Origin: Abditibacterium sp.
Lineage (GTDB): Bacteria; Armatimonadota; Abditibacteriia; Abditibacteriales; Abditibacteriaceae
Assembly: GCA_030448265.1 (NCBI GenBank)
Contig: JAUJNG010000002.1
Span: 372,001-436,000, forward strand
Direction of reading: 5' to 3'
DNA length: 64,000 nucleotides
In this document: piece after piece, positions 8,465 to 15,585 of the stretch
Position numbering within the stretch: position 1 is the first letter of the stretch
How the letters are laid out: every line of letters starts with the position of its first letter
Translations under genes and position numbers: made by a program
Notes under the pieces: generated by a model
What the model was told of the DNA's origin: nothing
Database searches by the model: none
What the model saw: only the letters and a program-made list of their open reading frames with translations

Positions 8465-8840
8465 AAGCTCTATCCATCTAACAACGACCGTCCTAAAGTC
8501 GAAAATCATCACGATCTGACCCCAATCAAAAGGTAGAGTAAGCCTAATTGATATTTTTGCCTGATTTTGCCCAAATTCATGCGTAAATTGGCGTTCTTGT
8601 GTCCGACAATAAACCTGATTATTTGTATGAATCTTCTTTTATTTCCTTCATCCAAATTTTGGGGGTGAGCCCCCCCTCCACTTCTCAAGCCCCGCGAAGG
8701 GACCTAACTAAATCAGGGGGCCTGAACTACAAAAACCGCCAGCGATTCGCCGCAGTTTTCGAAGCAGCGCGGGCAGTTTGTAGGGGAGTAAATTGCCGAT
8801 GAAACTGAAGATCAAAAGGCTGCGAGCCAATGGTGGGATG
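8465..8840. other. Gene-poor spacer
   Basis: About 375 bp between the terminator and the stop of the next, leftward gene. A GTG-started frame of 67 codons at 8599-8802 has no recognisable similarity or ribosome site and is not annotated. The G/C runs near 8665-8725 suggest scrambled junction sequence rather than a gene. Nothing else is visible. Confidence 0.5.
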
Positions 8841-9272
8841 TCAATCTCCCAGCCACTCTCGCGCGTTCTCCAACCAGCCTTGTGCTTGAAGTTCATCCGC
8901 CCAGTTCTCACAGAACGCGACCAACTCCGCATGAACCTTGGGGTCAAGCATTTTGATGTCGCTACACTCTCTGTTAATAGGACGGCAACTTTCGCTATAT
9001 TTGGCATCCAAGGGGAAGAACAGCATCGGCACCCACTGTCCATAACCGGTAAAGAAGGTCATGCAGGAGCCTCGTTCAACGTCACCCAACTCACTTTCGA
9101 CGTGATAATAAACTCCAAGAATGTTGGGTTCTAAGCTTTGGATAACCAGCGGCCAATAGTCTTCCATTTCTTCCATTTCCAACCGGAGATGCACTGGGGG
9201 TTTGTTTAGATGGAGCCCGTGTTTCTCGGCGAGGCGAGTAATGTAGTTCTGGAATTTGGGGGTGGTTTCCAT
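8841..9272 (-). CDS. Hypothetical protein
   Basis: A 143-residue acidic protein, not recognised. It starts METTPKFQNYITRLAEKHG and has a mixed alpha/beta pattern with aromatic-rich strands (ILGVYYHVESE, MTFFTGYGQWVPMLFFP) and a C-terminal helix AELVAFCENWADELQAQGW. There are no signal peptide, membrane segments or metal motifs. Similar sequences are typical of small cargo genes on mobile elements, but this is an inference from context only. It is isolated, flanked by low-GC spacer on the upstream side (9273-9438, where nothing else is visible). Confidence 0.6.
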   Translation of the reverse strand: METTPKFQNYITRLAEKHGLHLNKPPVHLRLEMEEMEDYWPLVIQSLEPNILGVYYHVESELGDVERGSCMTFFTGYGQWVPMLFFPLDAKYSESCRPINRECSDIKMLDPKVHAELVAFCENWADELQAQGWLENAREWLGD

Positions 9273-9438
9273 ACCTGCTTGGTTACTTCTAAGTTCAACT
9301 CCATAGTAGCAATTTAATTACGGCTTGTCAATAGTTTTCAATAATACTCAATAGTATCAATTCATTGCAGCTTGGTTGGAGAAATGTGCCGCTTCTGCTA
9401 TAACAGTGAGGAACTAACTTCTTTCCAATAGTCACCAG

Positions 9439-9693
9439 GTGTCAAAACATCACACTGACAACTTCTCAATTTCTCCTCAACTCCCTGCTAAAAACACTTC
9501 GTCGCAGATAGTTACTAAAGCGTATTCTCTGACGCGCGAAGATGTTTTGGCTATTGAAACAGTCAAACAAGAAGAGGCTTTGCTTTCTGACAGCGCGGCT
9601 TTGCGCCGTCTGATTCGCGACGGCCAGCGTTTTCGTGATTCGAGGCGGCGGAAAGAATCGGAAAGTGATGTTGTGCCTTCTGCCGAAAATTAG
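9439..9693 (+). CDS. Small ribbon-helix-helix-like protein
   Basis: An 84-residue protein with a GTG start. Residues about 27-65 (TKAYSLTREDVLAIETVKQ ... SDSAALRRLIRDG) read as one beta strand followed by two helices, the layout of ribbon-helix-helix DNA-binding proteins. The C-terminus is basic then acidic (RDSRRRKESESD). No convincing ribosome site precedes the GTG. It may be the antitoxin or regulator of a lost neighbour; no toxin gene adjoins it. Moderate confidence that it is expressed, low confidence in function. Confidence 0.5.
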   Translation: MSKHHTDNFSISPQLPAKNTSSQIVTKAYSLTREDVLAIETVKQEEALLSDSAALRRLIRDGQRFRDSRRRKESESDVVPSAEN

Positions 9694-9803
9694 CCTTCCA
9701 GCATCGTCGCACTTAATTTCGATGCGATAGATGAAATCCAACTTGCAGGGTTAGGATGACGTTGCAGCGAAGTTCGAACGTTCTCTACGGTGTCCCGCCA
9801 ATT
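9690..9803 (-). pseudogene. Remnant of a serine recombinase C-terminus
   Basis: On the minus strand, codons at 9771-9803 read NWRDTVENVRT. The intact recombinase gene at 11132-12775 has DWRSTVEDVRT at 11189-11221, with the nucleotide match also strong (TTCGAAC, CTCTACGGT and CCGCCAAT shared). The WR-x-TV-x-DVR motif lies at the extreme C-terminus of this recombinase subfamily. Here the frame is closed a few codons upstream, so only the tail of a former gene remains. It could alternatively be a duplicated recombination site. Confidence 0.45.
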
Positions 9804-9843
9804 TGGACAAACATGTGAGTCGCACCTTTAAGAACACACTTGA

Positions 9844-10347
9844 ATGGTTAGAGAATTCAGAGAAAGAAACTCGCTATTGAAGTTTGCCCTTGAAGGTGCA
9901 ATCGAACGCCTAGATAAGGCAGGTAGCACCAGGAACGCTGCATTTGCATCGACTGGAGAGGCTCTTTTTTGGATAGTCTCTATTGACGAATTCCTACAGA
10001 AGAACAGTAAAGACTATGGACCAGATGGCAGGACTCAAGTGCTTGAGTTAATTCAAGCGTTTCGATACGCCCGCAACATTACGGCGCATAATTCTATTGA
10101 GTGGAGACATGTAAAAAGAGATGTTTATACGAAATATTACTGGAGTAAATTTGGCGACGTATGGGTATGGTCAGCCCTGCCTGAGCCAACGACCGATGTT
10201 TTAAAGCAACATAAGGGCATGCTGATCCAATACAGAATGTATAATAAGCGTCTGCTGAATCAAGCAATATTAGACACTTTTTCAGATGTGAAAGATGTTC
10301 TAAATCATTATCTTGACATGAGTATTAAAGACACAGAAAAAGGTTAA
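9844..10347 (+). CDS. HEPN-like protein (putative RNase-fold)
   Basis: A 167-residue, mostly helical protein. Residues 77-82 read RNITAH, an R-x4-H motif with Asn after the Arg, exactly the active-site signature of HEPN-domain ribonucleases (R-polar-x-x-x-H). It lies at the start of a helix after ELIQAFRYA, as in that fold. The N-terminal region (SLLKFALEGAIERLDKAG) and TGEALFWIVSIDEFL are helices that could supply the HEPN bundle. HEPN proteins serve as toxins and abortive-infection effectors, but many are inactive or structural. The DNA is clearly more AT-rich than its neighbours, pointing to recent transfer. The gene converges on the next one, with stops overlapping by 4 nt. Confidence 0.6.
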   Translation: MVREFRERNSLLKFALEGAIERLDKAGSTRNAAFASTGEALFWIVSIDEFLQKNSKDYGPDGRTQVLELIQAFRYARNITAHNSIEWRHVKRDVYTKYYWSKFGDVWVWSALPEPTTDVLKQHKGMLIQYRMYNKRLLNQAILDTFSDVKDVLNHYLDMSIKDTEKG

Positions 10348-10532
10348 TCTTCATTCTTACTATAAAGGAGTGTCTTCTTTTGATGCTCATGGCGAGTTTT
10401 CGTTAGGAGCTGCACCAAGGAAAAGACTTGTCTTGCGCGACCGACAGCCTCATCGCGAAGCAGGTCTTCGCCGTAATGCTCCTTCCACAAAGTTTGAAAC
10501 TCATCAATCGCTTTCTCCGGTAATTGCGGCAT
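10344..10532 (-). CDS. Small recombinase-associated protein, copy 1
   Basis: A 62-residue protein with LPEKAIDEFQTLWKEHYGED followed by RARQVFSLVQLL. It is clearly paralogous to the protein at 12800-13018 (LPPHAIDEFQALWRQHYGTE, RAHQLFTLVRLV). That copy sits directly upstream of a serine recombinase gene. I know this short family as a frequent neighbour of serine recombinases; the function is unknown. Here the downstream position, where a recombinase would be expected, holds the HEPN-like gene and a recombinase tail remnant instead. Confidence 0.65.
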   Translation of the reverse strand: MPQLPEKAIDEFQTLWKEHYGEDLLRDEAVGRARQVFSLVQLLTKTRHEHQKKTLLYSKNED

Positions 10533-10592
10533 AGCATATGGTTATTGGTTGTTCACTCTGAACTACCGTATTCACAGCCAAAATACCAGTCC

Positions 10593-11072
10593 TTACCGCC
10601 TGCGCCGTTTTGCTAAATTTTCCTGCACCCGCTCAAATACTTCTGAACTCACAAGGGGTTGGTGCCTCCCCTCAAGCAGTTCTCCGTTGTAGCGAAGCTT
10701 CCCCGTGTAGAACGGATTGGTAAGGAGAGCGTGTAGAGCCGAAGCGCCCATTGCCTTGCTGTTTCTTGAGACCAACCCCTTGCCAGTCAGCACTTCTAAA
10801 ATCTTTCTGAGCGAAAGTGTTCCCCCTGCCGCCAGATCGAAAGCCTCCTTCACCAACGGAGCTAACTTTTCATCCACCATCAAGGTCGCCTCGCCAGATT
10901 CGTATGTGTTGCGGTAGCCAACAGGAGCACATCCAGGCAATCCTCCTGCCTGCGCCTTGTTGTGCATGGCCTCTTTTGCACGTTTCGCTTGAATCGCTTT
11001 GTAGCACTTCATCATCTCTTCAGATGAAGCAGTATCAAGATTTGGAAGTTGGATGTATGTTTTGGTTGTCAT
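10593..11072 (-). CDS. Serine-recombinase DNA-binding domain protein lacking the catalytic domain
   Basis: A 159-residue protein corresponding to the central 'recombinase' domain only: RAKEAMHNKAQAGGLPGCAP with VGYRNTY, then a helix-turn-helix region (LSLRKILEVLTGKGLVSRNS) and ALLTNPFYTGKLRYNGELL. There is no N-terminal resolvase domain, so no nucleophilic serine, and no zinc ribbon. The start at 11072 is chosen because upstream codons are the tail of the intact recombinase gene read in another frame. It is diverged from the neighbouring full-length enzyme, so not a simple duplication of it. It is either a degraded third recombinase or a DNA-binding partner. Confidence 0.6.
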   Translation of the reverse strand: MTTKTYIQLPNLDTASSEEMMKCYKAIQAKRAKEAMHNKAQAGGLPGCAPVGYRNTYESGEATLMVDEKLAPLVKEAFDLAAGGTLSLRKILEVLTGKGLVSRNSKAMGASALHALLTNPFYTGKLRYNGELLEGRHQPLVSSEVFERVQENLAKRRRR

Positions 11073-11131
11073 AGGGCTACCATATGATGTGTAAGAGAAA
11101 GATTCCCAAGTGGTTGCTTGTAAGCATCGTG

Positions 11132-12775
11132 CTACGGCATGACCTTCGTTAAGGCAATACAAAAAGAACCCGTCGCGTCCATGCAACAGGTTCGAACATC
11201 CTCTACGGTCGACCGCCAATCGGAGTTTTCGTCCATGTTCTGCAAAAAGCTGAACGGCTCTTTAGCTTCCAGAGCCAACTTCTTGTCCTTCAACACGAGG
11301 TTCGAGCCAACGGTTTCGAGGATGAGCCTTTGCTCGTCGGGCGTGCCTTCGCTGAAGCGAGATGAGGCTCCACAAGCGAGTTTTAACACCCGTTCGACCA
11401 GTTCGAACCAACAGTCGCCGTTGTGCTCGTTGTCGCCGCGCCGCTCGTTGAGTTCTTCCCGTTCCCGCATCAACTCAACCCGTTTGTTTTCAAATTGGGA
11501 GTCGTCAATCAACGCGCGCAACCGCAGCTCCAATAGTGCATCCAATCTCTTTTGCACGCCCGTATAAGCCGCCTCAACCGAGCGCAGCACGACCTCTCGA
11601 TCTTGCGCGTCGCGTTCTCCTGTTTCCCGCACATATTTGAGTGCCCAGTCCAAGAAGCCGTCCGGCAGTTGCAGAGTCGCCAAGAACTCCTCGATTTGGC
11701 GCTCCAACTCCTTCACTTCGATATGCGGTTGCGCGCAGTGGCCGCGCTTTTTGGTGCAGTGGTAGTAGGTGTAAAGCACTTCGCGCCCCGTGCTGAAATA
11801 GCGCTTGCGCCGCTCCTCTGCCGTAATCATGCAGCCGCACTCGCCGCAGCGCATCATCCCGGTGAACGCGAAGTGGCGCTTCGCTTTGGGTCGTGGTCGC
11901 CCGTTGCGGCCCAGCAGTTTCTGCACGCGCTCGAACTCTTGCTGCGTGATCATCGGCGTGTGGCTGCCCTTGTAGAGCTGCCCGTTGTATTTAAACCATC
12001 CGGTGTAAAACGGGTTGACGAAGAGTCGGTATATCCCGGCATGAGAGAGCGGCCTGTCACCTGAGTGCCGACGAAGCGGCGTTCTTAACCCCCACTCTTC
12101 ACTCGCGATGCGTAAGATTTTAGGAGGCGTGTAGGCGCCGGTCAGCATCAAGTCCCACATCTGGCGCACCAGGTCGAAGCGGTCAGGGTCGGGCTGAATG
12201 GTGCGCGCGCCTTTGCCCAGCCCCATGTCGTTGCGGTAGCCCATCGGTGCAACGCCGGGTCGCCAACCCATCTCCAACTTGGCGCGTTGGCCGCGCTGCA
12301 CGTCTTTAGAGAGCTTGTCAACGAAATACTTGCTCTGGCCGAAGATGATGCCAAGCATCCACTTCCCTTCAGGCGTGTTCTCGAAGGTATATTGCGCGAA
12401 CTTGAGATCATAGAGTTTGGCGAGATCGAGGTCGTAGATGATGCGCCCGCCGTCAACCGAGTTGCGCGCCAGGCGGTCGGGATGCCACGAAATGATGCCC
12501 TGCGCTTCTCCCTTGGCGATGCGTTCCAGCATGGCATCGAAGAGTGGTCGGCCCGGCGTCTTGGCGCTTTTGGCTTCCTCAATGGTTTCTACGATTTCGA
12601 GATGGCCGTAAAGCCGGAGCAATTCGCGCTTTTGCGATTCGATGGAGAGCACCTGACGGTCGTCCGGCTCGCTACTTTTTCGCACATAGAGGAAGTAGCG
12701 CAACGCAATGGGGGGGTTGGCTCTGGCTGAGTCGAAAGTGGCGGACGTAGAAGAGAAGTCAATTGAGGAGGACAC
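11132..12775 (-). CDS. Large serine recombinase (site-specific integrase/transposase)
   Basis: A 547-residue large serine recombinase. The resolvase domain has YVRKSSEPDDRQVLSIESQ with the nucleophile Ser34 and the HPDRLARN loop. The recombinase domain includes PMGYRND and LFVNPFYTGWFKYNG. The zinc ribbon has CGECGC and YYHCTKKRGHC, followed by a coiled coil (residues about 400-460) and the terminal WRSTVEDVRT. A GTG start at 12775 is used; no better ATG exists near the N-terminus. It lies 24 nt downstream of the small AIDEFQ protein, so the two are one transcription unit. It probably moved this part of the accessory region. Confidence 0.93.
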   Translation of the reverse strand: MSSSIDFSSTSATFDSARANPPIALRYFLYVRKSSEPDDRQVLSIESQKRELLRLYGHLEIVETIEEAKSAKTPGRPLFDAMLERIAKGEAQGIISWHPDRLARNSVDGGRIIYDLDLAKLYDLKFAQYTFENTPEGKWMLGIIFGQSKYFVDKLSKDVQRGQRAKLEMGWRPGVAPMGYRNDMGLGKGARTIQPDPDRFDLVRQMWDLMLTGAYTPPKILRIASEEWGLRTPLRRHSGDRPLSHAGIYRLFVNPFYTGWFKYNGQLYKGSHTPMITQQEFERVQKLLGRNGRPRPKAKRHFAFTGMMRCGECGCMITAEERRKRYFSTGREVLYTYYHCTKKRGHCAQPHIEVKELERQIEEFLATLQLPDGFLDWALKYVRETGERDAQDREVVLRSVEAAYTGVQKRLDALLELRLRALIDDSQFENKRVELMREREELNERRGDNEHNGDCWFELVERVLKLACGASSRFSEGTPDEQRLILETVGSNLVLKDKKLALEAKEPFSFLQNMDENSDWRSTVEDVRTCCMDATGSFCIALTKVMP

Positions 12776-12799
12776 AACTTTCGGGTGTTAGCGCTTTTG

Positions 12800-13018
12800 C
12801 TATGGGCCTGCTTTGAGTTCCCGGTCGGCTTCACCATCACTTCCATCGGAGCCGGTCGAGACTTGAACGCGAGCGGGCGGAGTTTGAACAACCAATCGCA
12901 CCAGCGTGAAGAGTTGGTGCGCGCGTTGCGAGGCGTCTTCACGCGAAAGTTCAGTTCCGTAGTGCTGTCTCCAAAGAGCTTGGAACTCGTCAATGGCGTG
13001 TGGGGGAAGAAGACTCAT
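12800..13018 (-). CDS. Small recombinase-associated protein, copy 2
   Basis: A 72-residue protein starting MSLLPPHAIDEFQALWRQHY, with a second helix RAHQLFTLVRLVVQT and a polar tail. The ATG at 13018 follows a GGGG ribosome site and gives the same N-terminus as the paralogue at 10344-10532. It sits immediately upstream of the intact recombinase gene. It may regulate recombinase expression or act as a partner; there is no direct evidence for either. Confidence 0.72.
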   Translation of the reverse strand: MSLLPPHAIDEFQALWRQHYGTELSREDASQRAHQLFTLVRLVVQTPPARVQVSTGSDGSDGEADRELKAGP

Positions 13019-13116
13019 GCCCCGATGTTGCCAGATTGCACTTTTAGTTACGAACAGCGTTGCACGCACGCGGGCAAGTCGTTACTTCCCCATTATGGTG
13101 ACTCAATAGTTAACAT

Positions 13117-13338
13117 ATGTCAACCGTTAACTACTATGGATATATTGACATTCGGTTTTGGGTGCGTCGGCTCTCACAGGCCGAAGACCTCATCAACTGG
13201 AAATACGGCCTCTACACCATCGGCTCGCCGCACCTACTTGGGATGAACGATGTTGTGATGGATCGCATTCCATTTGGCTCGCCACAGGATATTGAAGAGC
13301 TTTATAGTGATCCAGAATCTCTTCTTGCATCTGATTAA
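13117..13338 (+). CDS. Possible small protein
   Basis: A 73-codon frame starting MSTVNYYGYIDIRFWVRRLS. It is not recognised and no ribosome site is clear. It sits in the only spacer between the recombinase module and the ubiquitin-like operon. An 8-bp inverted repeat, TAGTTAAC (13107-13114) and GTTAACTA (13126-13133), spans its start codon and looks more like a protein-binding site than coding sequence. Weakly supported. Confidence 0.3.
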   Translation: MSTVNYYGYIDIRFWVRRLSQAEDLINWKYGLYTIGSPHLLGMNDVVMDRIPFGSPQDIEELYSDPESLLASD

Positions 13339-13390
13339 TTAAGAGTAGGAATTATAAGCTGGAGGTGAGTAAGGCTGCACCGAAGCGTTC

Positions 13391-13747
13391 TCAATCTTCG
13401 TCTCCGCACCACTGAACCAAACCACGACGGAGGAAGAAATGGCTACGGCAGCCGACCTTGCGCCAAACAGATGGATGCAGGGTGGCGGTTCCATCTTGAT
13501 GCTGTTCCACTTCCCACCGGGGACGGGCTTCGGGGAGCGTGTTCATCTGAAGCGTTTCACCACAACCGCAGGGGCAAAGCATGGCCACAGACCACAGATA
13601 CTCCCCTTCCCCTACCAAATAAAGTCGGCTTTGTTCCAGGACGTCCGGTAAGTCCTCGACTCTGGCGACTTGAAGCCCTACGGGTTCGGGCCGACCAACG
13701 AATCGCTCCCGTAGCTTTTGCCAGACCCAACGCAACCAATTCATCAT
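13391..13747 (-). CDS. DUF6527 family protein (zinc-binding, ubiquitin-like operon partner)
   Basis: A 118-residue protein. The core reads VEDLPDVLEQSRLYLVGEGE, then MLCPCGCGETLQMN with a Cys-x-Cys-x-Cys metal-binding knuckle, and SVWRKVGCRSHFFLRRGLVQWC, which adds two more cysteines and a histidine. This matches the DUF6527 family, whose members are often encoded as the last gene of bacterial ubiquitin-like operons; their function is not established. The ATG overlaps the stop of the JAB-E1 gene in ATGA, so it is cotranslated with it. It may be a substrate or cofactor protein of the conjugation system, perhaps in a ligase-like role, which is speculation. Confidence 0.8.
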   Translation of the reverse strand: MMNWLRWVWQKLRERFVGRPEPVGLQVARVEDLPDVLEQSRLYLVGEGEYLWSVAMLCPCGCGETLQMNTLPEARPRWEVEQHQDGTATLHPSVWRKVGCRSHFFLRRGLVQWCGDED

Positions 13748-15174
13748 GGCGTCCCCCCATTTATGTCGCTAAGCGAGGGCATATCTAACAACGGCGTTAC
13801 GTCGCCGCGTCCGGCATGGCGCGATAGAACACGACACGGCTCGCCTTCCGGTTCGAAGTAGGCTTGCGACTGAGTCAGGCTGATTCGATTGACAGCAAAG
13901 TTCTCGTTGCCATCATCTCTATAAGGATGCAAGCGCGCCAGTAACTCGTTGACCGCCATGCTGGACAGCAAACTGTTTACGCTGATAACGGCGGGTCGAT
14001 CTTCCTGCACACCGATGATGTATTTGGAGCGCAACTGCTCGGCATACTGCTCTGGGTCGGTGCGCCGGAGGTCGGCGGCGCGAACTTGCTCCATCGTGTA
14101 AACGTGGCGACTGAGAAGGCTGGAGCCATCCGGCTGGAGAGAATGCACCGTTCCACAAATCTGATCGACTCCGCCGTGCCCATCCGATACGAGCTTAACG
14201 CCCACATCGAAGTAAGGCAGCAGGTAGAATGCAGCCAATTTGTTCAGCAAGTGCCGCCCATCCACACCGTCCATACAGCCGAAGACCAAGTCGCAATCGG
14301 CAACCGCACGCACAACTTTGGGGTCGAAGAGATTGCAAGCCAGCGGGACAACGTCGGTTCCAATGCCAATAGTTCGAATTGCGCGAGCCAACACATCGAC
14401 TTTGTATTGCCCTTCTTCAACGTCGCGCATCGTGGCGTTATAAATGCGGTTGAGGTTTTTCTCTTCCAACTTGTCGGGGTCGATGAGAACGAGACGGCCT
14501 ACGCCCAACCGGGCCAATTGCTCGATGAGCGGACTGCCGGTTCCCGAACACCCGATTACGGCCACCGACAAGCGGCGCAGAATCGCTGTCGTGCCCGCGC
14601 CAAAAGCCTGCGCGTGTCGCCGCGTGAACTCCGGTAATTCTTCGTCAGCGCCCTGCGTGGCTTCATCTTCGTGATGCCAGAAATGGATGTTGTCGCCAGC
14701 GACGGCGACGGTATCAACTGGTGTGAATTCTCCATCGGCACTCACCGTGCGCGCGAAGATACCTCCATCCGGTCGCATCACCGCGCTTCCGTGCGGCTCT
14801 TCCGTTTCCACCCAACCATAAAGAGAGGCGAACAGGTCGCGGTCGGCGGCATCATCGTAGGGCGAGAAGGTCTCAAATCCCGGCGGATGGCTGTGTATCT
14901 TGAAAATGGCGTGTCCACGGCGGGCCGCATCCGGTAGTAACGCTTGCAGCCGCTCCGTTGGCCACACCACGCGGTGCTCCGTGCGATGGCACTCCTCGTA
15001 AGGAATGGTTACGATCTGCCGAACGCTGAAGGCGTGCCGCTCGGCTTCCCGGCGGCGACCGCAAACAAGCACCGCCACGGCTTCTTTTCCATCCCCTGGG
15101 AAGAGGTGAGCTTTGAGAAGCGCGTGTTGGCGTCCCGTCAGGCGCAAAACGGTGTTGAATTTTGTGACGCTCAT
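13744..15174 (-). CDS. JAB isopeptidase - ThiF/E1-like activating enzyme fusion
   Basis: A 476-residue two-domain protein. Residues about 1-165 form a JAB/JAMM metalloprotease with a perfect H-x-H-x7-S-x2-D motif (His94, His96, Ser104, Asp107 in IFKIHSHPPGFETFSPYDD). Residues about 190-450 form a ThiF/E1-type adenylation domain with the nucleotide loop VIGCSGTGSPL (207-215), the ribose-binding Asp232 in VLIDPDKLEEKNLNR, and FGCMDGVDGRHLLN. Cys340 in DQICGTVHSLQPDG is a candidate thioester or structural cysteine. The segment where many E1-like proteins have a CxxC reads SSLLSR, so the second zinc site is missing. The start at 15174 overlaps the E2 stop in ATGA. One polypeptide thus carries both activation and deconjugation. 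Confidence 0.9.
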   Translation of the reverse strand: MSVTKFNTVLRLTGRQHALLKAHLFPGDGKEAVAVLVCGRRREAERHAFSVRQIVTIPYEECHRTEHRVVWPTERLQALLPDAARRGHAIFKIHSHPPGFETFSPYDDAADRDLFASLYGWVETEEPHGSAVMRPDGGIFARTVSADGEFTPVDTVAVAGDNIHFWHHEDEATQGADEELPEFTRRHAQAFGAGTTAILRRLSVAVIGCSGTGSPLIEQLARLGVGRLVLIDPDKLEEKNLNRIYNATMRDVEEGQYKVDVLARAIRTIGIGTDVVPLACNLFDPKVVRAVADCDLVFGCMDGVDGRHLLNKLAAFYLLPYFDVGVKLVSDGHGGVDQICGTVHSLQPDGSSLLSRHVYTMEQVRAADLRRTDPEQYAEQLRSKYIIGVQEDRPAVISVNSLLSSMAVNELLARLHPYRDDGNENFAVNRISLTQSQAYFEPEGEPCRVLSRHAGRGDVTPLLDMPSLSDINGGTP

Positions 15175-15584
15175 GATTTCAACTCCCGTTCCAGCCAGTG
15201 CTCGATCAGCATCAGGTGCGACTCGATGTTGTCCTCGCCCACACGCCATGGATTTTGATAAGTGCGGTGCCGCGACCACCGTTGATATGTCGTGCCACAG
15301 ATGACCTGCGGCGCCAAGCAATTAATGGCCTGTCCACTATTCAACGCCAAAGCTGGACAAAAATAGACCATATCCAGCGGCGCATCCGGGTAACTGGCGG
15401 TGATCATGATAGCCGCCGTAGCTTTTTGGATGTTGTAAGCGGATGGAATTGGAAAGTCATGCACAAGCAGCCAATTACTGCCGCTATCCGAAATAGTCTC
15501 CCAGGGGAGGCCACGCCTGTTGAGCGCGGCCTCGTCTTCTTCCGGAAGATGAAACTGACGACGAAGTTGAGCCGGATTCTGCAC
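15171..15584 (-). CDS. E2-like ubiquitin-conjugating protein (prokaryotic E2 family E type)
   Basis: A 137-residue E2/UBC-fold protein. The diagnostic block is YPDAPLDMVYFCPALAL followed by YQRWSRH (100-106) and NPWRVGEDNIESHLMLIEHW, which matches the E2 family associated with multiubiquitin operons. Cys76, Cys89 and Cys96 are candidates for the thioester residue; the position just before the QRWSRH block (Cys89 or Cys96) is the likeliest. The GTG at 15584 is preferred over a TTG seven codons upstream, because a GGAGG ribosome site stands 6 nt before the GTG and the GTG lies 1 nt after the Ubl stop codon. Confidence 0.86.
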   Translation of the reverse strand: MQNPAQLRRQFHLPEEDEAALNRRGLPWETISDSGSNWLLVHDFPIPSAYNIQKATAAIMITASYPDAPLDMVYFCPALALNSGQAINCLAPQVICGTTYQRWSRHRTYQNPWRVGEDNIESHLMLIEHWLERELKS

Positions 15585-15585
15585 C

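Noticed and set aside
8599-8802. 67-codon GTG-started frame in the 8465-8840 spacer
   Set aside because: No ribosome site, no similarity and a G/C homopolymer run in the middle.
9771-11221. Recombinase attachment-site duplication (shared TTCGAAC/CTCTACGGT sequence at 9771 and 11189)
   Set aside because: The differences fall mainly at codon positions that keep the WR-x-TV-x-xVRT peptide, so shared coding ancestry explains the match better than an att core; not excluded fully.
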